From an uncultured Clostridia bacterium (GTDB taxonomy: Bacteria > Bacillota > Clostridia > Christensenellales > Borkfalkiaceae), in NCBI GenBank assembly GCA_944342025.1, contig CALVMD010000008.1:1-64000 (forward strand): DNA of 64,000 nt, given 5' to 3'. The position numbers were made by a program, and so were the translations under genes. The stretch's first letter is position 1; each line of letters opens with the position of its first letter. This document shows, in pieces, positions 9,412 through 18,016 of this stretch. A model generated the notes under the pieces. That model was not told the DNA's origin, ran no database searches, and saw only the letters and a list, made by a program, of their open reading frames with translations.

Positions 9412-9924
9412 ATTAAAGCCCAACATCAGGTCAACGGAGAGATCCGCGACCGTGAAGTGAGAGTAATCGGCGACGACGGGCAGCAGCTCGGCATCATGAG
9501 CGCACAGGCGGCGCTCAGGCTCGCGGAAGAGAAGGATTTGGATTTGGTGAAGATCTCGCCTACGGCGAATCCGCCCGTGTGCAAGATCATGGATTACGGC
9601 AAATACAAATTCGAGCTCGGGAAAAAGGAAAAGGAATCCCGCAAAAATCAGAAGATGGTCGAAGTCAAGGAAGTTCGCCTTTCCATGACCATCGACACGA
9701 ACGATCTGAACGTGAAATCGCGTCAGGCGCAGAAATTTCTGGAAGCGGGGAACAAAGTCATGGTTTCCATTCGTCTGCGCGGCAGGCAGAACGCGCATTC
9801 GTTTTTGGGGATCGAGGTCATGAACAAATTTTTCGAGACGCTGGAAGGCAAGGGCGTCATGGACAAAAAACCGGCTACGGAGGGCAGAAACATCACGATG
9901 ATGCTTTCGCCCGCAAAGCAATAA
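9412..9924 (+). CDS. infC: Translation initiation factor IF-3 (AUU start)
   Basis: IF-3 binds the 30S subunit and checks start-codon pairing. With an ATT start at 9412 the protein is 170 residues, the normal IF-3 length, and begins with the conserved 'HQVNGEIRDREVRVIGDDG' block. The next usable start (GTG 9457) would remove that block. A good SD (AAGGAAGG, 9395-9402) lies 9 bases before the ATT and supports it. Initiation at AUU is the known autoregulatory device of infC. N-domain, helical linker rich in KKEKESRK, and C-domain are all present. First gene of infC-rpmI-rplT. Confidence 0.95.
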   Translation: MKAQHQVNGEIRDREVRVIGDDGQQLGIMSAQAALRLAEEKDLDLVKISPTANPPVCKIMDYGKYKFELGKKEKESRKNQKMVEVKEVRLSMTIDTNDLNVKSRQAQKFLEAGNKVMVSIRLRGRQNAHSFLGIEVMNKFFETLEGKGVMDKKPATEGRNITMMLSPAKQ

Positions 9925-9995
9925 ATTTCGGCATGCGATCGCCGCGCACTTTTTTCTGCGCGGCGGGAGAGAAAATATTTTCGGAGGACAAACAT

Positions 9996-10199
9996 ATGCC
10001 TAAACAGAAATCCCACAGCGGTTCCAAAAAGCGTTTCGACATAACCGGAAGCGGCAGAGTTAAGAGGGCGCAGTCGGGCAAAAACCACAAGACGGGAGAC
10101 AAGCCCAGGAAGAGGAAGAGGAGCCTGCGCCAGACGGCGTTCGTCAGCGAGACGCAGGAACTTACGGTCAAGAATCAGCTCATCCCGTACAAGAAATAA
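9996..10199 (+). CDS. rpmI: 50S ribosomal protein L35
   Basis: 67 residues, highly basic, starting MPKQKSHSGSKKRF and ending in LIPYKK, the L35 pattern. ATG 9996 follows an SD (CGGAGGA). Sits between infC and rplT as in most bacteria. Confidence 0.95.
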   Translation: MPKQKSHSGSKKRFDITGSGRVKRAQSGKNHKTGDKPRKRKRSLRQTAFVSETQELTVKNQLIPYKK

Positions 10200-10219
10200 G
10201 GTCATAAGGAGTAAAAGAT

Positions 10220-10573
10220 ATGCGTATCAAAAGAGGTGTAAACGCTGTTAAAAAGCGCAGGAAGATATTCAGGCTTTCCAAAGGTTATTTCGGTTCCAAG
10301 AGCCGCTCTTACAGGATCGCGCGCGAAGCGGTCATGAAATCCCTCATGTATGCCTACACCGGCAGAAAGAGGAGAAAGAGAGATTTCCGTCAGCTCTGGA
10401 TCGCAAGGATCAACGCGGCTGCCCGCGTGAACGGCCTCTCTTACAGCAAGTTCATGCACGGGCTGAAAGTCGCCGGCATCAACCTCAACAGAAAGGTGCT
10501 CGCCGACCTTGCCGTCAACGACGCGGCTGCTTTTGCCGCTCTTGCCGAAAAGGCGAAAGCCGCAATTGCATAA
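10220..10573 (+). CDS. rplT: 50S ribosomal protein L20
   Basis: 117 residues, the standard L20 length, with the conserved N-terminal '[19 protein letters not shown]' and '[21 protein letters not shown]'. Besides its 23S rRNA role in early assembly, L20 is the likely repressor acting on the leader at 9225-9361. SD AAGGAG precedes the ATG. Terminator hairpin follows. Confidence 0.97.
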   Translation: MRIKRGVNAVKKRRKIFRLSKGYFGSKSRSYRIAREAVMKSLMYAYTGRKRRKRDFRQLWIARINAAARVNGLSYSKFMHGLKVAGINLNRKVLADLAVNDAAAFAALAEKAKAAIA

Positions 10574-10581
10574 TGAGCGAA

Positions 10582-10614
10582 AACCTTCTTAACAATTGCT
10601 TAAGAAGGTTTTTT
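10582..10614 (+). terminator. Terminator after rplT
   Basis: An 11-bp perfect stem (10582-10592 with 10600-10610) is followed by TTTT. It ends only about 10 bases before the methyltransferase start, so readthrough probably feeds that gene. Confidence 0.8.
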
Positions 10615-10623
10615 GTATTTGTC

Positions 10624-11358
10624 ATGATCACATCGCGCCAGAACGAATTTATCAAGCGTGTCGCGTCGCTCAAAGACAAAAAATATCGCGAGCTGTGCGG
10701 CGAATACATCATCGAAGGCATCAAGCAGGTCAGAGAGGCCGTCCGTTCGGGGCAGGAGATCGTAAACGTCGTCGTGTCTCCGCTCTACCGCGGCGAAGTT
10801 TTTCTGCCCGATAGGACGGTCGAAGTTTCGGAAGGAGTATTTGACAAACTTTCCGAAGAGGCGGCGCCGCAGGGGATTCTTGCGGTTTTGAAAATTCCGA
10901 AGACCGAACTTTCGCCGCCGTCGGACAGTTGTCTTTTATTGGACGGGGTATCCGACCCCGGGAATCTCGGCACGATCATCCGCACGGCGAACGCGGCGGG
11001 GTACGGGGAGCTTTACCTGAGAAATTGTGCCGATCCGTATGCGCCCAAGTGTGTGCGCGCCGCGATGAGCGGTCTGTTTTTTGTGCGCATTTACCGCATT
11101 TCGGAAACGGGTACACTCTTTGACGGAGTGCCGCTCATCTGCGCGGACATGGCGGGCGAAAACGTCTTTTTGTTCCGTGCTCCCGAAAAGTTTTGCCTGG
11201 TGATCGGAAACGAGGCGAACGGCGTCAGCGGTGCGGTGCGCGGAATGTGCGCACATACCGTCAGCATCCCCATGCGGGAAAGCTGCGAGAGCCTGAATGC
11301 GGGCGTTTCCGCAGGGATTTTGATGTACGCCCTTTCGGAAGGCGCAAGGGGAAAATGA
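10624..11358 (+). CDS. TrmH/SpoU-family RNA 2'-O-methyltransferase
   Basis: 244 residues from ATG 10624. The frame could start at 10573, but that part only reads the rplT terminator hairpin, so it was excluded. The N-terminal substrate-binding domain (about 1-95) is followed by the SPOUT knot domain with all three family motifs: motif 1 'DPGNLGTIIRTA' (about 115-126), motif 2 'IGNEANGVS' and motif 3 'IPMRESCESLNAGVSAGIL'. It transfers a methyl group from SAM to a ribose of rRNA or tRNA; the exact target is not predictable. No SD is visible, which suggests weak translation or coupling. Confidence 0.88.
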   Translation: MITSRQNEFIKRVASLKDKKYRELCGEYIIEGIKQVREAVRSGQEIVNVVVSPLYRGEVFLPDRTVEVSEGVFDKLSEEAAPQGILAVLKIPKTELSPPSDSCLLLDGVSDPGNLGTIIRTANAAGYGELYLRNCADPYAPKCVRAAMSGLFFVRIYRISETGTLFDGVPLICADMAGENVFLFRAPEKFCLVIGNEANGVSGAVRGMCAHTVSIPMRESCESLNAGVSAGILMYALSEGARGK

Positions 11359-11394
11359 GAAAACAGAGAATCATCGAACGAGAAGGAGATAAAT

Positions 11395-12135
11395 ATGTCA
11401 GGACACAGCAAATGGCACAACATACAGGCGAAAAAGGGCAAGGCTGACGCGGCGCGCGGGCGTATCTTTACGAAATTGGGCAGAGAGATTTCCGTGGCGG
11501 CCAAGGGAAACCCGAATCCCGATACCAACAGCAAACTTGCCGATGCGATCGCTAAGGCAAAGGCGAACAATATGCCCAACGACAACATCCAGCGCTGCAT
11601 CAAAAAGGCGGCGGGGGAGCTCGGCAGCGTCAATTATGAAACGCTCGTTTATGAAGGGTACGGCGTGGGCGGCTCGGCGCTCATCATCAGCACGCTTACC
11701 GACAATAAAAACCGTACGGCGGGCGACGTGAGGAGCACGCTTTCCAAGTGCGGCGGTGAACTCGGCAGCACGGGCTGTGTCTCGTACATGTTCAGCAACA
11801 AGGGGTATCTCGTGATCGAACGCACGCTCGATCTGGATGAGGACACTGTGACGGAATATGCGATCGAGGCGGGTGCGGACGACATCGTGGTGCAGGACGA
11901 CGTGTTCGAGGTTTATACCGACCCTGCGGCGTTTTCCGACGTGCGTAAATTCCTGGAAGGGAAGGGGCTTGAATTTTTGGAGGCGGACGTCCGCATGATC
12001 CCGCAGAACAAGATCACGCTCAGCCCCGAAAATGTCGAAAAGTTCGAAAAGCTGCTCGATAAACTGGAAGAACTGGACGACGTGCAGGACGTTTATCATA
12101 ACGTCGACCTGCCCGACGACGAAGAAGAGGAATAA
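11395..12135 (+). CDS. yebC: YebC/PmpR-family protein (DUF28)
   Basis: 246 residues beginning MSGHSKWHNIQAKKGKADAA, the YebC signature, and of the usual length. YebC proteins were described as transcription regulators, and some members have recently been linked to relief of ribosome stalling at proline stretches. Its acidic C-terminus (LPDDEEEE) is longer than in many homologues. Strong SD (AGAAGGAG). It follows the methyltransferase by 36 bases and is probably cotranscribed. Confidence 0.95.
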   Translation: MSGHSKWHNIQAKKGKADAARGRIFTKLGREISVAAKGNPNPDTNSKLADAIAKAKANNMPNDNIQRCIKKAAGELGSVNYETLVYEGYGVGGSALIISTLTDNKNRTAGDVRSTLSKCGGELGSTGCVSYMFSNKGYLVIERTLDLDEDTVTEYAIEAGADDIVVQDDVFEVYTDPAAFSDVRKFLEGKGLEFLEADVRMIPQNKITLSPENVEKFEKLLDKLEELDDVQDVYHNVDLPDDEEEE

Positions 12136-12150
12136 AAAAACAGGTTATAT

Positions 12151-12189
12151 ATGCCGTTATGCCGAGTACTCTGCCTGACATAACGGCAT
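12151..12189. repeat. Hairpin with 11-bp perfect arms between yebC and proA
   Basis: Arms atgccgttatg (12151-12161) and cataacggcat (12179-12189) surround a 17-base loop. There is no T-run on the plus side. The arm core 'atgccgtta' recurs in the palindrome at 19874-19913. It may act as an mRNA end or as a leader for proA. Confidence 0.6.
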
Positions 12190-12215
12190 TGAAACTATAA
12201 AAGGGAGGGACATAA

Positions 12216-13451
12216 ATGACGGTTGAAGAGGTTTGCCGGAAAGCCAAAGAACACGCCGGCGCCATTGCGCTTGCAAGAGAGAACGAGATGAATCTCATGC
12301 TGATCGCGGCGGCAGGTGCGCTCAGGGACAGAGCGGAATATATCATTTCCGAAAACAAGAAGGACGTGCAGGCCTGCACGCGCGGTCCGCAGTTTGTCGA
12401 TCGGCTCATGCTCGACAAAAAGCGGATCGACGGCATTGCGGCGGGCTTGGAAAAGCTTGTGGAACTCAAATGCCCCGTGGGGGAAGTCCTCGAAGAGCGC
12501 ACCCTCTATAACGGCTTGCAGCTGAGCCGCGTCCGCGTGCCGCTCGGGGTGATCGGGATCATCTACGAGGCTCGGCCCAACGTGACGGCGGATGCGATCG
12601 GGCTTGCGGTCAAAAGCGGCAACGCGGTCGTTCTCAGGGGCAGCAAAGACGCGATCTGCTCCAACAAGGCGGTCGTCTCCGTCATCAAGGGGGCGCTCGC
12701 TGACGCGGGGTTCGATCCCGAATTTATCCAGCTTATCGAAGACACTTCCCGAGAAGGCGCCGAAAAGTTCATGAAAATGAACGGCGTCGTCGACGTCCTC
12801 ATTCCCCGCGGCAGTGCGTCGCTGATTAAAAGCGCGGTGCAAAACGCGACCGTTCCCATCATCGAAACGGGCACGGGCAACTGCCACGTCTATTTTGAAA
12901 AGACGGCGGATTTTGCCAAGGCGCTCCCCATCCTCATCAATGCCAAAACGCAGCGCTCCTCCGTCTGCAATGCGTGTGAAAGTTTGCTCATCGACGAGCC
13001 GTTTGCAAAGGCGCATCTGAAAGAGATCGTCGCGGCGCTGAAAGAAAAGAACGTCGAGATCGTCGCGTGCGAAAAGTGCCGCGCGATCATGCCCGAGCTT
13101 GCGGCGGCGACGGAAGAGGATTATTATACCGAATTTTTGTCTCTGAAAATTTCGGTTAAGATCGTCGGCGGCGTCGGCGAGGCGATCGCGCACATCAACA
13201 AGTACGGCACGCATCACAGCGACAGTATCGTGACGGAAGACGCGGCGGCTGCCGAAAAGTTTTTGAACGAGGTGGACAGCGCCGCCGTTTATGTCAATGC
13301 GAGCACCCGCTTTACGGACGGATTCGAATTCGGCATGGGTGCGGAAATGGGGATTTCCACGCAGAAGCTGCACGCTCGCGGTCCGATGGGGCTGAAAGAG
13401 CTGACTTCCTATAAATATCAGATCCGAGGCAACGGTCAGGTACGCGGCTGA
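12216..13451 (+). CDS. proA: Gamma-glutamyl phosphate reductase
   Basis: NADPH-dependent reductase (aldehyde-dehydrogenase fold) that makes glutamate-5-semialdehyde, the second step of proline synthesis. 411 residues, normal length. It shows the 'GVIGIIYEARPNVTADAIGLAVKSGN' region, the catalytic Cys in 'TQRSSVCNACESLL' and the C-terminal 'GFEFGMGAEMGIST'. SD GGGAGGG precedes the ATG. The kinase partner proB is not adjacent. The gene stands alone between a hairpin and a 455-base intergenic stretch. Confidence 0.96.
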   Translation: MTVEEVCRKAKEHAGAIALARENEMNLMLIAAAGALRDRAEYIISENKKDVQACTRGPQFVDRLMLDKKRIDGIAAGLEKLVELKCPVGEVLEERTLYNGLQLSRVRVPLGVIGIIYEARPNVTADAIGLAVKSGNAVVLRGSKDAICSNKAVVSVIKGALADAGFDPEFIQLIEDTSREGAEKFMKMNGVVDVLIPRGSASLIKSAVQNATVPIIETGTGNCHVYFEKTADFAKALPILINAKTQRSSVCNACESLLIDEPFAKAHLKEIVAALKEKNVEIVACEKCRAIMPELAAATEEDYYTEFLSLKISVKIVGGVGEAIAHINKYGTHHSDSIVTEDAAAAEKFLNEVDSAAVYVNASTRFTDGFEFGMGAEMGISTQKLHARGPMGLKELTSYKYQIRGNGQVRG

Positions 13452-13716
13452 AAAATATTTTTTCGGTGCGCGCATAATCGCCGCAAAAGCGCAGATAATA
13501 CTATTGTCAGCAGCAGTAAGACAGGTTTGTTGAATAAAGATTTTTATGAGAAGAGTTTGTCGCGATGATTACTGTTGCTTTCATATAAAGTCACGCTTTG
13601 AATGCGGCGAAAATTATTTGTATCTTTGAATTGTCTCTTTGCGTTACGATGGCGCATTCAGGCTGTTTGATCTGATATGAAAAAATGCACCCGCAGGATA
13701 GAGCGGGGCAATTTGT

Positions 13717-13759
13717 GAGAGGAAAGGTGTAAGAAATTATGCGTTTCCTCTTATTTTTT
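13717..13759 (+). terminator. Candidate terminator in the proA-sigma interval
   Basis: Perfect 8-bp stem AGAGGAAA/TTTCCTCT with an 18-base loop, then TTATTTTTT. The loop is long, so confidence is limited. Confidence 0.45.
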
Positions 13760-13841
13760 GTGCGCGGGATATGTCTGAGCGGGTCCTGCGCTTTTTCATA
13801 TACAGCGCCGACGGCGCCCGCAGCGTAAATTGTTCAAGGGG

Positions 13842-13870
13842 TTGACAGATCGTGTTTTACGGAGTATAAT
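13842..13870 (+). promoter_or_regulatory. Consensus promoter of the sigma-factor gene
   Basis: TTGACA (13842-13847), 17-base spacer, TATAAT (13865-13870): both hexamers match the housekeeping consensus exactly, so this locus is not obviously silent. Confidence 0.88.
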
Positions 13871-13906
13871 CGGAACAGAGCGTTTTGAGTTGATAAGGGG
13901 AATGCG

Positions 13907-14416
13907 GTGAAAACAAAAGAGTTTATCCGCCTTTTAGAGAAGATCGGGCGGGGCGACATGCGGGCGATGGAAAAATTGTACGACGGCTGTTTTTCACGCA
14001 TTTTTTATTCCGCTTATATAGTCGTGCGGAATCGTCAGGATGCTTACGATGTTGCGATGCAGGTTTTTTTGAAACTCTGCAATTACCCCTCCGATATTTA
14101 TTCGATCAGAAATCCCGAAGGGTTGGTCTGCACGATGGCGAAAAACGCGGCGAAAGATTTTCTGCGTTCGCAAAAGCGCAGCGTTTCGCTTTTGCCGGGG
14201 CATGAATGCGTTCAGGCGTCGGACGACGGGTTATTTATGGCGGATATTCTCGATTGTCTGGACGAGCGGGAACAGATCATTTTCGAACACCGCGTGATCC
14301 GCGGCGAAACTTTTTCTGCCGTTGCCGAGCTGCTCGGCGTATCCGCCGTCACGGTCAAGCGCAAATATAAAACGATAAAAGTAAAGATCAAAAACTTGTA
14401 TTCGAAAGGAGACTGA
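13907..14416 (+). CDS. ECF-like RNA polymerase sigma factor
   Basis: 169 residues from a GTG start with SD AAGGGG. Region sigma-2 lies at about 14-85 (MEKLYDGCFSRIFYSAYIVVRNRQDAYDVAMQVFLKL), then a short linker, and region sigma-4 at about 112-160 with the helix-turn-helix 'ETFSAVAELLGVSAVTVKRKYKTIK'. No sigma-1 or sigma-3 region is present, which is the ECF layout. It is followed by a one-TM protein, an ABC transporter and exported proteins, so it may direct an envelope-response regulon. Its own promoter is housekeeping type, with no evident autoregulated ECF promoter. Confidence 0.88.
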   Translation: MKTKEFIRLLEKIGRGDMRAMEKLYDGCFSRIFYSAYIVVRNRQDAYDVAMQVFLKLCNYPSDIYSIRNPEGLVCTMAKNAAKDFLRSQKRSVSLLPGHECVQASDDGLFMADILDCLDEREQIIFEHRVIRGETFSAVAELLGVSAVTVKRKYKTIKVKIKNLYSKGD

Positions 14417-14438
14417 CAATTTTTGTCGGTCTTTTTTT
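14411..14438 (+). terminator. Terminator overlapping the sigma stop codon
   Basis: Stem GACTGACA/TGTCGGTC (14411-14418 with 14424-14431) followed by seven T. It begins inside the sigma gene and would reduce transcription into the rest of the locus, giving more sigma factor than transporter. Confidence 0.75.
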
Positions 14439-14505
14439 GATTTTTGTGATACTTTTCGCGTTTCTGAAACGTCATATATTTAGAAAACATTTTCGGGGGC
14501 GACTT

Positions 14506-15195
14506 ATGGCAAGGTTTGAAAGAAAAATTCGGAAGCGATTGAAAGAAGAAACGGAAGATTTTGATGTTTGGTTTGAAAAGAATAAAGAGCATTTTCCCGG
14601 TTTTGTTAATGAAGAATCAGAGGAGGAAGAACCGCAGGGCACGGTAAAACTGAAAAAGAAAAGATTATGGATTATACCGACGGCTTTTGTGCTGGTTGCT
14701 CTTTGTGTTTTTCTTTGTTTTTTGCCGATGATTTTAAATAATAAAGAAAACTCGTTGCCTCTATATTTTGGAGATGAAGCTGTATATGGGTTGGATTTGA
14801 CGGAGCAGGAACAAGAAGACATTAAGTCAGAATATCCTTTTATTTCAAAATTGACATTGGCTACATATAGAAAATTATTGCGGACAGAAGATGAATCGCT
14901 TGTTTTTATGATTATAAGAGGGGAAATTGAAACGGAAAATGATTATTATTTTGTAACAATGCAAGTTGAATTTAATCCGTATTATAATTTTTTGGACAAG
15001 GCCAATTATGAAAATTTAGAAGCCGTAATAGAATTAGATGATAATTTAATACATTATGAATCACAGGGTTTAGATAGCGATGAGCTGTACTGGTATTACA
15101 TGCTGACAGAGAGTAACGGACAGCGCATCTATTGGGAAGTACATTGTTTTGAAGAAAGCATAGAAGAGTTTATACAAATTATATTTTCGGAATAA
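14506..15195 (+). CDS. One-TM protein, possible sigma partner
   Basis: 229 residues from ATG 14506, preceded by a GGGGG stretch. The frame extends upstream to a TTG at 14437, but that lies against the terminator. Residues 1-50 are charged and cytoplasmic, 54-76 form one membrane helix, and 77-229 are an acidic extracytoplasmic domain rich in Tyr/Asp/Glu. This topology and its place right after an ECF-like sigma gene suggest an anti-sigma or sensor role. No zinc anti-sigma motif (HxxxCxxC) is visible, so the role is inference. Codon use is clearly AT-richer than in neighbouring housekeeping genes. No family recognised. Confidence 0.7.
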   Translation: MARFERKIRKRLKEETEDFDVWFEKNKEHFPGFVNEESEEEEPQGTVKLKKKRLWIIPTAFVLVALCVFLCFLPMILNNKENSLPLYFGDEAVYGLDLTEQEQEDIKSEYPFISKLTLATYRKLLRTEDESLVFMIIRGEIETENDYYFVTMQVEFNPYYNFLDKANYENLEAVIELDDNLIHYESQGLDSDELYWYYMLTESNGQRIYWEVHCFEESIEEFIQIIFSE

Positions 15196-15207
15196 AGGAA
15201 TGACAGC

Positions 15208-17988
15208 ATGATCACATTCAGCAAGGTAAGCAAGACGTACACGCCGAAGAAAGGCGTGCCGGTGGAAGCGCTCAAAGAGGTGAGTTTTTCGCTGCCCGAT
15301 AAAGGGCTGTTCTTTATCCTCGGCCGGTCGGGAAGCGGCAAATCTACGGCACTGCATCTGCTCGGGGGACTGGATTCCGCGACGGGCGGAGATGTCCTCG
15401 TGGACGGAAAATCCACAAAGGATTTCACGCAAAAAGACTGGGACGCATACCGCAACGCGTGCGCGGGGTTTGTGTTTCAGGATTATAATCTGTTTGACGA
15501 TTTCACGGTCAGGAAGAACATCGCCCTTGCGCTTGAATTGGAAGGGGAAAAGAAGTTTGACGAAAAGATCTCGGCGGTGCTATCGGAAGTAGGGCTTACG
15601 GGATATGAAAAGCGCAGCCCGAAGGAACTTTCTGGCGGGCAGAAACAGCGCGTTGCGATCGCGCGGGCATTGGTGAAAGACCCGACGATCATCCTTGCGG
15701 ACGAGCCTACGGGCGCTTTGGACAGCGAAACGGGGGCGGAGATCTTCGAACTGTTGCGCTCTCTGTCCAAAGACAAACTCGTTGTGGTGGTATCGCACGA
15801 CAGGGAATTTGCGTCGGAGTATGCGGACGGCGTCATCGAATTTGCGGACGGGCGCGTAAAATCCGACACGGCGAGCGCCAAGGCGATCGCCGCAGCAGAG
15901 GATGTTGCGGCAGAGACAAAGGAAAAGGGCAAAAAGCGGGGCATGGGCATCGGCGCGCGGGCGCGGCTTTCGGGCATGGGGCTGAAAAAGCACCCCGTGC
16001 GCATGGTGTTTACGATTTTTTTGTCGATGGTGTGCTTCGCGCTCGTCGGCTTTACGGACGCTTTCGGGTGTTATGATACGAACGAAGTCATTTACAATTC
16101 CATGCGCGATGCCGGATTCAATTATATCGGATATATGATCGATATGCAAGATGCGGGAGCTCCGAGTTACCCAAATGGCTATTGGTCAAAAGAGGACGAA
16201 GAGAATTTCAAGGACAGACTCCATACGGAACGAGTCGATTATGTAAACAACGCGCTGTCAATCCCGATGTTTGCCATTACAGAAACGCAGAGCGAGGCTC
16301 GTGCTTGGGGCTATATGCCTAATTCGTTGGGGTGCATGGAAGCAAACGAAGAGTTGTTTGATCTGTACGGTCTGACGTTGTTGGCGGGCAGGATGCCGCA
16401 GCCGGTGGCGCCGGACGAACCGGAAGAGATATTGATCTCCGAATATTTCTTTTGGCTGTATCAAAAGTACGGATTCGAAACGGGAACGCAGTCAGAAGAA
16501 GGCCTCGGATATGATTATCATTCGATCCCCGTCAATGATTTTTCTGATGTGCTGGGTCAGATATTGCCTACAAATGAAGTGGGGATAGACTATAAGATCG
16601 TCGGGATCGTAGACACCAACTATAATTTTGAAAGATATCAATTCATAGAGGATTATTATAAAGAGGACAAAGATTATGTTGATCACGACCTAGCCGACAA
16701 ACTTTCTCGGTTGCAGACGGAGCGGTACGCCGATCTGATGTCGCGGCTGCATCGCGTATTATTCGTCCGCGAGGGTTTTGTCAAAGACGAGTGTTATGCG
16801 GGCTTGCAGGGCAATACCGAAAAAGATCGCTATGTGGTAAGCGCGGGGACGAATTCTTACAGGGCTTATTATTTCAGCGAATTTACCCCGAGCGAGAAAG
16901 ACAAGGTGTTGTATTGGACAAACGGAGAAAAGGAATTCCTTGCGGAAGACGAGGCCGTTTTGCCGATTTCCATGCTTTTTTCAAACATAAATGAAAACAT
17001 AGTGTACGGAAAGGCATTGGATCTGCTGGACGTATTTACTAAGGAAAATTATCGGGAAACAGACTTTGCCACGGCGGAGGAATATGCTGATTATATAAGG
17101 TTGAGAGATCCGTACGGCAATGAATATCAGCCTGAATACCCGTTCGACTATTTCGAGGTGAGGGCAAAGCAAGCGCTTGTATTGGAGCAGCCCGAACTTA
17201 TGCAAAGCATTGCCGAATGCAATGTAGCCCAAGAGGATGTGTATGGCAGAACAACTCCCGTAGGCAGCGGGGAATATCGGGTTGTCGGTTTCTACGATGA
17301 TTTGAAAATTGAAAGAGTAGGAACAGTTGCGCCCGCGGTATTGGCGAACGGAAACGTTGTGGAAAAGTATAAGGATCGGGAACATGGCAATCGTCAATAC
17401 AATTTAGTATTTGTGCCGTTTACGGGAAATTACAAACGCGATAAAACACTCTTTACGAGTGATTACTGTAGTGGATTCGGAGGGGTCAGGTATTATAGAT
17501 TTAAAATTAACGACGGGCAAGAAATTCCTTATACAAATCCACAAATTAATATAGTTTCTGAGGCGGACGGAACGCTGCAGGCACTGTCTGATGTGTTCGT
17601 ATATGCGGCTATCGGTTTTGCGGTGGTGGCGTGTGTACTGTTCTATTCGTATATCCACGCAAGCATAATCGGAAGAAAGAAGGAGATCGGCATTCTTCGA
17701 AGTTTGGGCGCGAGCAAGAAAGATGTATTCCTCGTGTTTTTCGGGGAAAGCATTCTGATCTCCATAATCAGCGTGATACTGGCGGTTTTGCTGTTCGGGT
17801 TCGGGACGATGGGCTTCAATATATTCCTGAATACAAGTCTGTTGATGCCGATCTCGCTGTTGCGTGTTGGGATAAGGCAGATCGCCATCATTCTTGCCCT
17901 CAGCGTGGGCGTGGCGCTTGCGGCGACGTTTATCCCTTGCTACCGCAATTCCTGCAAAAAGCCAATCGACGTCATCAAGGATTTGTAA
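15208..17988 (+). CDS. MacB-like ABC transporter, fused ATPase and permease
   Basis: 926 residues. The ATPase domain (1-220) has Walker [10 protein letters not shown] (39-47), Q-loop Q91, signature LSGGQ (141-145), Walker B IILADE (161-166) and switch H197. A first TM helix follows at about 264-285. A very large extracytoplasmic domain spans about 290-790, and three TM helices of an FtsX domain close the protein. This four-TM layout is that of MacB/BceAB-type transporters, which move peptides or lipoproteins or act as mechanotransmitters against antimicrobial peptides. Here both parts are one chain, with an unusually large ectodomain. ATPase DNA is GC-rich, ectodomain DNA AT-richer, suggesting a mosaic. 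12 bases after the one-TM gene. Confidence 0.9.
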   Translation: MITFSKVSKTYTPKKGVPVEALKEVSFSLPDKGLFFILGRSGSGKSTALHLLGGLDSATGGDVLVDGKSTKDFTQKDWDAYRNACAGFVFQDYNLFDDFTVRKNIALALELEGEKKFDEKISAVLSEVGLTGYEKRSPKELSGGQKQRVAIARALVKDPTIILADEPTGALDSETGAEIFELLRSLSKDKLVVVVSHDREFASEYADGVIEFADGRVKSDTASAKAIAAAEDVAAETKEKGKKRGMGIGARARLSGMGLKKHPVRMVFTIFLSMVCFALVGFTDAFGCYDTNEVIYNSMRDAGFNYIGYMIDMQDAGAPSYPNGYWSKEDEENFKDRLHTERVDYVNNALSIPMFAITETQSEARAWGYMPNSLGCMEANEELFDLYGLTLLAGRMPQPVAPDEPEEILISEYFFWLYQKYGFETGTQSEEGLGYDYHSIPVNDFSDVLGQILPTNEVGIDYKIVGIVDTNYNFERYQFIEDYYKEDKDYVDHDLADKLSRLQTERYADLMSRLHRVLFVREGFVKDECYAGLQGNTEKDRYVVSAGTNSYRAYYFSEFTPSEKDKVLYWTNGEKEFLAEDEAVLPISMLFSNINENIVYGKALDLLDVFTKENYRETDFATAEEYADYIRLRDPYGNEYQPEYPFDYFEVRAKQALVLEQPELMQSIAECNVAQEDVYGRTTPVGSGEYRVVGFYDDLKIERVGTVAPAVLANGNVVEKYKDREHGNRQYNLVFVPFTGNYKRDKTLFTSDYCSGFGGVRYYRFKINDGQEIPYTNPQINIVSEADGTLQALSDVFVYAAIGFAVVACVLFYSYIHASIIGRKKEIGILRSLGASKKDVFLVFFGESILISIISVILAVLLFGFGTMGFNIFLNTSLLMPISLLRVGIRQIAIILALSVGVALAATFIPCYRNSCKKPIDVIKDL

Positions 17989-18016
17989 GAAATAAATTAT
18001 ATAGGAGGAAAAAATT

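Larger units (their letters stand above)
13452..13906. other. Intergenic stretch with terminator-like hairpin and promoter
   Basis: 455 bases without a convincing gene. A stem of 8 bp (13718-13725 with 13744-13751) followed by TTATTTTTT may terminate the proA transcript. Around it, CGCAGGA (about 13693) and TCCTGCG (about 13784) could close a larger fold of about 100 bases. A 29-residue reading frame (13739-13828, MRFLLFFVRGICLSGS...) has an SD-like sequence and looks like a signal peptide, but it may be chance. The end holds the promoter of the sigma gene. Confidence 0.4.

Noticed and set aside
13690..13795. SRP RNA or 6S RNA
   Set aside because: Conserved SRP loop sequence is absent and no clear 6S central bubble could be made; kept only as an unnamed candidate structure.
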